DNA of 64,000 nt from Ruminococcus flavefaciens MA2007 (GTDB lineage Bacteria; Bacillota; Clostridia; Oscillospirales; Ruminococcaceae): assembly GCF_000621845.1 (NCBI RefSeq), contig NZ_JHXF01000008.1:62001-126000 (forward strand), in the 5' to 3' direction. Below, in pieces: positions 33,898-41,122 of the stretch. A model generated the notes under the pieces. It was not told the DNA's origin, searched no databases, and saw only the letters and a list, made by a program, of their open reading frames with translations. A program made the translations under genes and the position numbers. The stretch's first letter is position 1. Each line of letters begins with the position of its first letter.

Positions 33898-34632
33898 ATG
33901 AAAATAAACACTTCCGCTGCATTGCTGACTGCGGCTGTCATGCCATGTACGGCAGTTTATGCTGCCGATAACACTAAGATAGGCTACGGTCAGGGTACGA
34001 ATGTTGACGAGAACAACCGTCCCGTAGACGCAGTGCAGTTCAACAGCCGATTCGGCGACCTTGATGCCTTCGCCCTGTCGGAGGACGATAAAAGAATAAT
34101 CATCACCTTTGATCAGGGCTATGAAAACGGCTATACCGCTAAGATACTTGACACACTGAAAGAAAAGGACGTTCAGGCGATATTCTTTCTGACAGGTCCT
34201 TATGCACAGACGGAGCACGACCTTGTTCAGCGTATGATAGACGAGGGGCATATCCTCGGGAATCACGGCATGACTCACGCAAGTCTGCCAACGCTCTCCG
34301 ATGAGGACGCAAAGAAAGAGATAATGTCGCTTCACGACTATGTCATGGAAAACTACGGCTATGAGATGCAGTATTTCCGCTGTCCCTGCGGCGAGTACTC
34401 GGAAAGGGCTCTTGAGACCGCAAAGAACTGCGGCTATAAGACCTTGTTCTGGAGCAGTGCCTATGTGGACTGGAATACAAACTCACAGCCGTCGCCTGCG
34501 GAGGGGCTTAAAAAGCTCGGTGACGCGGCACACGGCGGAGAGATACTCCTGCTCCACTCAGTCTCGGCAACAAATGCGGAGATACTGGGACAGCTTATTG
34601 ACGATTTCCGTGCTAAGGGATTCGAGGTATAA
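33898..34632 (+). CDS. pdaA: PdaA-like delta-lactam polysaccharide deacetylase
   Basis: 244 residues with a signal peptide ending near TAVYAAD. The NodB domain contains ITFDQGYENGYTAKILDTL near 68-86 (metal Asp in the FDQG motif), FFLTGPYAQTEHD, LGNHGMTHASLP with the metal-binding His pair, and YFRCPCGEYSERAL. VDWNTNSQ and LLLHSVSATNAEIL match Bacillus PdaA, which removes N-acetyl from muramic acid to make muramic delta-lactam in spore cortex. The start at 33898 is favoured over 33892 by ribosome-site spacing (AGAGGT, 8 bases). Confidence 0.92.
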   Translation: MKINTSAALLTAAVMPCTAVYAADNTKIGYGQGTNVDENNRPVDAVQFNSRFGDLDAFALSEDDKRIIITFDQGYENGYTAKILDTLKEKDVQAIFFLTGPYAQTEHDLVQRMIDEGHILGNHGMTHASLPTLSDEDAKKEIMSLHDYVMENYGYEMQYFRCPCGEYSERALETAKNCGYKTLFWSSAYVDWNTNSQPSPAEGLKKLGDAAHGGEILLLHSVSATNAEILGQLIDDFRAKGFEV

Positions 34633-34633
34633 A

Positions 34634-34662
34634 AAACGGGGACACTATGTGTCCCCGTTTTT
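34634..34662 (+). terminator. Intrinsic terminator after pdaA
   Basis: AACGGGGACAC, TATG, TGTCCCCGTTTTT. Confidence 0.9.
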
Positions 34663-34726
34663 GCTGGCGAATATTATCCGCATATGAGCAAGTAGATTTT
34701 TTATACCGCAGTTACTTCCTGAAAAC

Positions 34727-34884
34727 ATGAACGGGATTCCAAAGGGACTGTGTTCCTTTGGCAGAGTGACTCCCCATAAGATGGGGAGATGTCCGAAGGA
34801 CAGAGGGTGCCGGACACGATTAGTGTCGCCTTGCAAGAGAAGGCGTTCCCTTGAGTGGGACGTCGAGGACGCCGTCCCCTACAT
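34727..34884. repeat. Family A element copy 3 plus a family B unit
   Basis: GGGATTCCAAAGGGACTGTG and CTCCCCATAAGATGGGGAG as in copy 1, then GTCCGAAGGAC, GACACGATTAGTGTCGCC and a GGGACGTCGAGGACGCCGTCCC unit. The 87-codon frame over it is not called a gene. It lies between convergent pdaA and the DUF11-type gene. Confidence 0.8.
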
Positions 34885-35742
34885 TTATGCCAGTCTGCCC
34901 TTGATGATGATAGTGCTTACGCCAGCCTGTGCCGACCATTCGCCTGTATCCTCGTTCTGGATAAACTGTGCCGCAGGAACGGTTATCTGACCGTCAAGGC
35001 TTGTGAATATTCCCGTATCGGGATCGTAGGCATAATTTGTACCCGAAGCCCATGCTTCGCCGTTGAACTCAGCAGTAAGCTCGCTGAGCGCAGGATCAAA
35101 GGTATCGCTGAAAACAACATCAGCTGAAGCTTCAACAGGGACTGCGCCGAAATTCTGGATAACAAAGGTGTAAGTCACCTCGCCGTTTTCCTCTACAGCC
35201 GCAGGACTGAGGGACTTGCTGATAGCAAGGTCAACGCCCTCGGCATAGGTGATAGTCTCGGAAGCTGTGATATCGCTGATACCGTCGCCGCTGACTGTTG
35301 CTGTATTCACTATCTCAGCATTCTCGCCGAGAGGTGCGAAGCTGTTTGTCTCAGCTGAATATACCAGCATAGCATTGCCGCCTGCGGGCACGTTGATGCC
35401 CGTAACGGTAAGGGGCGAAACTGATGTCACAGTGGGCGCTGCCTGTTGTACTCCGTTTACATAATAGGTCAGGGAGCCCTCATTGTAGGTCAGCGGTACG
35501 GCTGTGCCGCTCTCTCCGAAGCTGTATTCGCCGAGGTTATCTGTGACGGTAAGGTCTCTGAAACAGGAAGAACCTGTATTTACAAGGCTGATGATATAAA
35601 CGACCTCGCTGTCTGCGGTGTAGGTGTCGGAAACTGCGCTCTTTGAAGCTGAAAGAACGTCGATTATCTCGCCTGCGGTTATATTAGAGCTTGTAACTGT
35701 GCCGTTATAGGACAGTGTAGCCTGATTGAAAAAAGTTGCCAT
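34885..35742 (-). CDS. DUF11/conserved-repeat protein, surface or coat-like, unknown function
   Basis: 285 residues, starting MATFFNQATLSYNGTVTSSN. No signal peptide is present. Beta-sandwich repeats occupy about 35-110, 112-175 and 175-285. VVYIISLVNTGSSCFRDLTVTDNL and VTYTFVIQNFGAVPVEASADVVFSD are typical of the DUF11 family. Proteins with this start are common in clostridia, and I have seen no experimental function. The absence of a signal peptide suggests an unusual export route or a spore-coat role. GGAGG lies 9 bases before the ATG. Confidence 0.88.
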   Translation of the reverse strand: MATFFNQATLSYNGTVTSSNITAGEIIDVLSASKSAVSDTYTADSEVVYIISLVNTGSSCFRDLTVTDNLGEYSFGESGTAVPLTYNEGSLTYYVNGVQQAAPTVTSVSPLTVTGINVPAGGNAMLVYSAETNSFAPLGENAEIVNTATVSGDGISDITASETITYAEGVDLAISKSLSPAAVEENGEVTYTFVIQNFGAVPVEASADVVFSDTFDPALSELTAEFNGEAWASGTNYAYDPDTGIFTSLDGQITVPAAQFIQNEDTGEWSAQAGVSTIIIKGRLA

Positions 35743-35881
35743 ATAATTATCCTCCATATGGCGGAAGCTCCGCCGTACTAAGGGAGGGAAGTTTCCCTCC
35801 CTCATTGATATTATATGCCTGTCGGAGTTTTTAGTGATTAGTGGTTAGTGAGCAGATATTACAGTGAAAAGGAATTTATGT

Positions 35882-35910
35882 TTGCAAAAAAAATAAAAAA
35901 ATGCTAAAAT
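35882..35910 (+). promoter_or_regulatory. SigA-type promoter of the ECF sigma operon
   Basis: TTGCAA (35882-35887), 17 bases, TAAAAT (35905-35910). No separate ECF-type (AAC..CGT) box was noticed. Confidence 0.65.
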
Positions 35911-35990
35911 AGTGTTACACTTTCCTACAGGGCTGCGTTACTATAGGTGAAGACGGATCCAGTCTGAAAAAACAGCAAAGGAGAATGCAT

Positions 35991-36551
35991 ATGACCGATA
36001 ACGAGATATTAACGCTTATGCGGGATACTCCGCCTCAGGGACAAAAAGCACTTTTCGATAAATACTACAGATATGTCTACACTATTGTACAGAGAATACT
36101 AAGAGGCTTCGGAAGTCCCGACGACTGCGACGAATGTACCATAGATGTGTTTGCTTCGGTGATGATGAAGCTGAAAGGCTCCGATATAGGAGCTCTGAAC
36201 TCCTATATCGGAGCTGCGGCGCGTAATGCTGCTATAAGTATGCGGAGAAAGCTTGCCGCAAAAACAGGGCTCAACGATCCCATTGATGATGAGAATATGG
36301 CTGAGATAGCCGAGGATACCGATGTAGCGGCTGAGGCGGAAAAGAACGAGCTCTCGGAGCAGCTCCTCAAATGCGTATCCGAGCTGGGCTATCCCGATTC
36401 GGTCATTATCATTCAGAAGTACTACTACAGCAGGAGCTCAAAGGAGATAGCAGAAATGACAGGCTTGAACGCAGCAGGCGTGAGAGTGCGCTGCGGACGG
36501 GCTATGAAGCGTTTGAAGAAGCTCCTTGAAGAAAACGGCATCACCCTGTAA
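35991..36551 (+). CDS. ECF-type RNA polymerase sigma factor
   Basis: 186 residues. Region 2 covers about 15-85 (LFDKYYRYVYTIVQRILRGF, then DDCDECTIDVFASVMMKL). Region 4 covers about 120-180 (DSVIIIQKYYYSRSSKEIAEMTGLNAAGVRVRCGRAMKRLKKLL), a helix-turn-helix for -35 recognition. Its partner is the membrane protein 12 bases downstream, the usual arrangement for sigma and anti-sigma factors. The ATG at 35991 is preferred; ATG 35985 is too close to the AAGGAG site. Confidence 0.93.
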   Translation: MTDNEILTLMRDTPPQGQKALFDKYYRYVYTIVQRILRGFGSPDDCDECTIDVFASVMMKLKGSDIGALNSYIGAAARNAAISMRRKLAAKTGLNDPIDDENMAEIAEDTDVAAEAEKNELSEQLLKCVSELGYPDSVIIIQKYYYSRSSKEIAEMTGLNAAGVRVRCGRAMKRLKKLLEENGITL

Positions 36552-36563
36552 AGGAGGATAAAT

Positions 36564-38462
36564 ATGAACAGCAAAAAGAAGATAATAGATACCTTGCAGA
36601 ATGCAGACAAAGCTTCTGTTGAGAAGCTCATGGCTGAGGAATCAAAGAAGAATGAGATATATGCAAAGGTAATGGAGCGCGTTTCGGGCAGCTCTGACAG
36701 CGATTTTGCAGACGAGGTAAGCGGAGTTGAGCATTACGACAGAAAGATAAGCATGACTCGCATAGCTTCAATAGCGGCTGCGGCAGTTCTTGTTACAGGC
36801 GGAGTCCTTGCAGGCTTTAAGCTTATGAAGAACGACAGGTTCAATAATAACAATAGCAGAAATACAGAAAGCACTACTGAAACAGAGAACACTACAAGAA
36901 ACGGAGTCCCTTATGAAATAAACAAAAATTCTATACAGCATATTGTAGGTCGTGACTGGAGCTACCATAAATTCTCATGCGATTATGAAATAAGAAGCAA
37001 TGAGTATGACACCTCCACTAAATCTGAGCCTTATACTATAAAGGGCTCCTGTAAGCTGGATAATGATTCAAAAACAGGCTGGAACAGAAACGAGATAATT
37101 TATGATGAGCCCGACCACGAGGAGAAAATAAACAATCTCATCTATGAGTACTCATTCAACGGATACAGAATATACACAAATGAGACCTATGAGGGCGATA
37201 TAAAAAATAAAAGGTACGATGTAAGCTTTGGCGCAGGCAGCGAAGAAATCAATCTTGATAAGCTTCCGCGTATTTACGGCTGGCTTTGGTCTTTTCTCGA
37301 TGATACAAGCAAATGGGACATAAAAGATGACAAGACGGAAAACGGCAGAAGAATAGTTACTGTTGAGGGCGAGTGCGGTCATGACATTGTGACAAACGGT
37401 GCAAGTATGAAGTTTACTGCTGATATTGATGCAGAATCAGGCATAGTTCTTTACGAGGTATATAAAAACTTAAGCGGAGAGGTCGTATATGAGGTAAAGT
37501 ATACTAATTACAAATTCGATGATGAAGCTGAAGCGCCTATGGCTCCTGCTGAGTTCAAGCAGTTTGTCCTTGACGGAGGATATGTTAAGTACGCTCATTC
37601 TGCGTATGATCTTGAAGTCCTTGACGGCGTATCGCCTGCCACAACAACTGTAGCATATACGCCTGTGACCGGGACTATAACCACCGAGGCACACTCTGTT
37701 CCCGATGAGCTAACAGGTGATTTCCTCCGCGAGAGAAGCCTTAACGCCACACATTATTATGATAAATTCTCGGCAGATATTCATACTTTCCATGCAATGT
37801 ACGGTCAGAATCTTGGCGACTGGGAAACAAACGGAACTGTAAAGATAGATAATACCGTTATGAACGGAGAGATGTATGAGGAGATGTATTCGGACGAAAG
37901 AGAGCCGTGGGACAGAACTTACAAAATATTCCTTAACAATATCTATGTTTATGTAAACCAGAATGATATTGCGGCACAAAATCAGCATGATGAAGGAAAG
38001 TATTGCAATATCGAAAGCGTTGATACACACTATAAGTGGTACAAATCCAAGCCTGACAGACCTGTATTGAGCGGCTGTCTGAACTTCGTTGACTTTGAGA
38101 TCAGTAAAGTAAGTAAAGATGGAATAGAGTATATCATCAATGAAACTCCGTGGACAGTAACAGGCGAAAGATATGAAAACGGCAGACGTATAGCAAGCGT
38201 AAGCTTCAGTTACGAACAGCTACGTGAAGGAAAATATGAGCCAAGATATATCACAGCGGATATTGACGCTGAAACAGGTTTATGGCTTGCTTATGAGATA
38301 CGTACCGACCATGATTACTTTGGAGAGGGCTATCTGCTGGAGAGCTTCAAGGCGACAAATTACAAATTCAATGACGAAGCAGAAGCTCCAATGGCCGCAG
38401 ATGAGGTATATAAGTATCTTGACGAAAACGGATACGAAATAACACAAAGCTCGAGTTACTGA
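36564..38462 (+). CDS. Membrane anti-sigma factor-like protein with duplicated extracellular domain
   Basis: 632 residues. A cytoplasmic N-terminus (about 1-65) probably holds the sigma factor. One membrane helix (about 66-86) follows, then a T/N-rich linker. Two related extracellular domains (about 115-345 and 395-630) each end in TNYKFDDEAEAPMA or TNYKFNDEAEAPMA. The domains resemble lipoprotein-like beta sheets (RIVTVEGECGHDIVTNGASMKF, YITADIDAETGLW), possibly a signal sensor. It sits 12 bases after the sigma factor. A Thr-rich spacer (about 370-390) divides the copies. Confidence 0.85.
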   Translation: MNSKKKIIDTLQNADKASVEKLMAEESKKNEIYAKVMERVSGSSDSDFADEVSGVEHYDRKISMTRIASIAAAAVLVTGGVLAGFKLMKNDRFNNNNSRNTESTTETENTTRNGVPYEINKNSIQHIVGRDWSYHKFSCDYEIRSNEYDTSTKSEPYTIKGSCKLDNDSKTGWNRNEIIYDEPDHEEKINNLIYEYSFNGYRIYTNETYEGDIKNKRYDVSFGAGSEEINLDKLPRIYGWLWSFLDDTSKWDIKDDKTENGRRIVTVEGECGHDIVTNGASMKFTADIDAESGIVLYEVYKNLSGEVVYEVKYTNYKFDDEAEAPMAPAEFKQFVLDGGYVKYAHSAYDLEVLDGVSPATTTVAYTPVTGTITTEAHSVPDELTGDFLRERSLNATHYYDKFSADIHTFHAMYGQNLGDWETNGTVKIDNTVMNGEMYEEMYSDEREPWDRTYKIFLNNIYVYVNQNDIAAQNQHDEGKYCNIESVDTHYKWYKSKPDRPVLSGCLNFVDFEISKVSKDGIEYIINETPWTVTGERYENGRRIASVSFSYEQLREGKYEPRYITADIDAETGLWLAYEIRTDHDYFGEGYLLESFKATNYKFNDEAEAPMAADEVYKYLDENGYEITQSSSY

Positions 38463-38472
38463 GCATAAAGCG

Positions 38473-38500
38473 AAAGGCTTCCCTAAGGGGAAGCCTTTTT
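38473..38500. terminator. Terminator between anti-sigma and Sel1 genes
   Basis: AAAGGCTTCCC, TAAG, GGGAAGCCTTTTT, between convergent genes. Confidence 0.9.
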
Positions 38501-40068
38501 CATATATTATCATAGTCCAGACCGTACTGGTCGGCGTAATGACGCGCCTTAGCCTCGTTTACCGCAAGGTACTCGCCGCCGTATTTGTAGCAGGCGACCT
38601 GAACCTCTGCCGCCTCCTTGTCGCCGTTTGCAGCGGCTTTTCCGAAGTATTCGGCAGCTATGGCGAAGTTCTTAGCCGTGCCCCAGCCGTTGGTGAAGCA
38701 GTAGCCTAAAGCCTTCTGCGCCGCGGTATTTCGCTGAGCTGCGGCAAGTTCGAACATATCCTTTGCCGAGACCATGTCCTGTGCAACACCCACGCCGTTG
38801 CAAAGACACCAGCCGTAGGAGTACTGTCCGTTGGCGTCTTTCTGATGAGCGGCTTCTTTGTACCACTTTACAGCTTCGGCGGTATCCTTGCTAACGCCCC
38901 AGCCGTTGAATAAGCACTCGCCGTAGTTGTACTGGGCTCTGGGCAGACCGCCCTCCGCAGCCTTTCTGTAGCATTCAGCCGCCTTGAACTGGTCCTTTTC
39001 AGTGCCGCTGCCGTACATATAGCAGCCGCCCAGGTTGTTCATTGCGTCAAGGTCGCCCTTTTCCGCAGCCGCTCTGAACATATTTGCGGCGGTTATCTTG
39101 TCCTCGGGAACTCCCGTACCCGACTGATAGCAGCAGGCAACATTGTAGGCAGCAGCGGCATGACCTTTCTGCGCAGCCATTTTCAGCCAGTATATAGCCT
39201 TTTCGTAGTCCTGCTCGATGCCTGTGCCGCGGAGGTACATATTTCCAAGGGTGAACTGCGCCTCTGGATCGCCGTTCTGAGCGCGTTTCATAAGTCCATT
39301 GGAGGTGCCGTCCTCTATCTGGATACCGTAGCGCTTGGAGTAGTATTCCGCACGTCTGCGGTCAGCATTGAGACCGTTTCCGCCTATGGTATAGCAGCGG
39401 ATAAGTGCTTTCTGTGAGTCGTAATCGCCCTGCTCGGCAGCCTGTTCGTAGCGGTAAGCGGCTTTTGCAAGGTTTCTGTCAGTGCCCTGTCCGAGATAGT
39501 AGCAGTCCGCTAATTTCTTCTGGGAGCTGCAATCGCCGCGGTCAGAAGACTGTATATACCAGTGTATAGCCTTGGCGTAGTCCTGACTGACTCCGCGTCC
39601 GTAGAAGAAGCACTCGCCAAGATTGAAGCAGGCGTCGTTGTCGCCGCTCTGAGCTCTGCGGAATAGGTCCTCGATAAGAGTAGAACCGCTGACGAAGCTG
39701 CTGCTCTGAATGTCCGAGCTGTCGGGGAGTACCTCGCCAGCCTGCCAGCCTAAAGCCGCAGCGATGCTCCGCGCGATGAGCTCTGCCTTTTCCTCGTTGA
39801 GGTATTCGCAGATATCGGTCATGGCACGCTGGATAACTTCCTCGGCGCTTTTGCTGCCGTTTATAACAGCGGCGTTCTCGCTTATGAATATCTCGCCTAT
39901 GTCCTCGCTGAGAGCCACAAAGAAAGCCTTGTTCTCCTTGGATAGCTTAGGCGCAAAGTCTGAGAAAGCCGAGCAGAAACGCTTGTGGTCAGTGAGGATA
40001 TTAACGCCGAAGCGCTCTGTGACTTGTCTGACAGCGTCAGTGGTCTCTGCGAAAAGTTTGCCGTCCAT
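38500..40068 (-). CDS. Sel1-repeat protein
   Basis: 522 residues. The first 130 are alpha-helical with no family I recognise (LFAETTDAVRQVTERFGVNI). About ten Sel1-like repeats of 36 residues follow (consensus A..LG.CY..G.GV..D..KA..WY..AA.QG), for example CFNLGECFFYGRGVSQDYAK and AQYNYGECLFNGWGVSKDTA. Such solenoids bind other proteins. It has no signal peptide, so it is probably cytoplasmic. GGAGG lies 10 bases before the ATG. Partner unknown. Confidence 0.9.
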   Translation of the reverse strand: MDGKLFAETTDAVRQVTERFGVNILTDHKRFCSAFSDFAPKLSKENKAFFVALSEDIGEIFISENAAVINGSKSAEEVIQRAMTDICEYLNEEKAELIARSIAAALGWQAGEVLPDSSDIQSSSFVSGSTLIEDLFRRAQSGDNDACFNLGECFFYGRGVSQDYAKAIHWYIQSSDRGDCSSQKKLADCYYLGQGTDRNLAKAAYRYEQAAEQGDYDSQKALIRCYTIGGNGLNADRRRAEYYSKRYGIQIEDGTSNGLMKRAQNGDPEAQFTLGNMYLRGTGIEQDYEKAIYWLKMAAQKGHAAAAYNVACCYQSGTGVPEDKITAANMFRAAAEKGDLDAMNNLGGCYMYGSGTEKDQFKAAECYRKAAEGGLPRAQYNYGECLFNGWGVSKDTAEAVKWYKEAAHQKDANGQYSYGWCLCNGVGVAQDMVSAKDMFELAAAQRNTAAQKALGYCFTNGWGTAKNFAIAAEYFGKAAANGDKEAAEVQVACYKYGGEYLAVNEAKARHYADQYGLDYDNI

Positions 40069-40168
40069 TAAAGATGTTCCTCCATTATGATCTGGTATCG
40101 GTGTTGAATTTAGCCTTGATGATACGGGTGTTCAGCTGTGTGAGCAGAGAGCGCTCCGGTATCCTTTC

Positions 40169-40978
40169 TTACTGAAAAAGCTTATCCATATAGGTTATGA
40201 GCTCGGATCTCATGACTGAGCTGTAGGAAAGATACCAGCGTCCGTCCAGTTCTACGAATGCGCAGCCGTTTCCTACGAAATTATGCTCATCGTTGCCGTC
40301 CTTGTAGTACACCAGACCGCAGTCCGAGCCTGCCGTAAATTCGGTGCTCAGAGTCTTGTTGAAGTCCTTTAGCTCATTCTCACCGTTAGGTCTGAGATTG
40401 TCCTCGGCAAGTGAGGTAGTCCACTTTTCGGGGGGGACATCGGACTTTTCTGCCATTATCCTGCGGATATTTCCCATGGACTGCTTTATGGCGTCAATGA
40501 CAGCCGAGCGCTTGAAAACTACCTGCGGATTCTTGCCGTCAAGGAGGTCTGTAGTGCCGATGTAGGCGTGATAAGCCTCTATTTCTTCCTGACAGAACAT
40601 ATCATAGACCGCGTCGGCGTTGTTGGTGAGATAGGCGTTATAGTAAGCCTTTGCGGCTTCAAAGCTGCTGCTGAAGCCCTTTTTAGATTCAGCCTTTGTG
40701 GGTTCTGTGGCTTTTTCAGTGGGCTTTTCAGCGGAGGTTGTAGTAGTTGTGGCAGTTCCGTCAGCCTTTCCAGATGTAGTAGTTACAGCAGTTGTAGTGG
40801 AAGAGCTGTCCGTTGAGGTCTTTATATCTGTAGTTGTAACAGCTTCGTCAGAGGAAGAAGCTGTGGTTGTTTCAGAGGACGAGGGTGCAGATGAGCTTGC
40901 CTTGCCTGAGCAGCCGTAAGCTGCGGCAGACAGTATGACAGCCGCTGCAGCCGCCATGATACGTGAACTGATATTCAT
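40169..40978 (-). CDS. Lipoprotein with Ser/Thr-rich linker, unknown function
   Basis: 269 residues. The lipobox is AAYGC with Cys 23. A low-complexity linker (about 26-100) is rich in Ser, Thr, Ala and Glu (ETTTASSSDEAVTTTD, TTAVTTTSGKADG). A C-terminal domain (about 105-265) starts FEAAKAYYNAYLTNNADAVYDMF, reminiscent of NTF2/DUF4878-like fold proteins, then RWYLSYSSVMRSELITYMD. It has its own promoter. AAGGAG precedes the ATG by 7 bases. Confidence 0.85.
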   Translation of the reverse strand: MNISSRIMAAAAAVILSAAAYGCSGKASSSAPSSSETTTASSSDEAVTTTDIKTSTDSSSTTTAVTTTSGKADGTATTTTTSAEKPTEKATEPTKAESKKGFSSSFEAAKAYYNAYLTNNADAVYDMFCQEEIEAYHAYIGTTDLLDGKNPQVVFKRSAVIDAIKQSMGNIRRIMAEKSDVPPEKWTTSLAEDNLRPNGENELKDFNKTLSTEFTAGSDCGLVYYKDGNDEHNFVGNGCAFVELDGRWYLSYSSVMRSELITYMDKLFQ

Positions 40979-41007
40979 ATTTATCTCCTTAGAATTTATA
41001 TATGACT

Positions 41008-41036
41008 ATTATAGCTCTAAATCGCAAAAACGTCAA
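41008..41036 (-). promoter_or_regulatory. SigA-type promoter of the lipoprotein gene
   Basis: On the minus strand TTGACG (41036-41031), 17 bases, TATAAT (41013-41008). Confidence 0.85.
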
Positions 41037-41091
41037 TAGGGCAGAGAAGCAGGGCGGATATTGTCCGCCGATAACTGACGTTGTCACCTGC

Positions 41092-41120
41092 AAAAAAGGC
41101 GCGGCTCTGCCGCGCCTTTT
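41092..41120. terminator. Terminator after the M16C protease gene
   Basis: AAAAGGCGCGGC, AGA, GCCGCGCCTTTTTT on the minus strand. A family B fragment (GGCGGATATTGTCCGCC) lies beside it at about 41053-41069. Confidence 0.85.
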
Positions 41121-41122
41121 CC

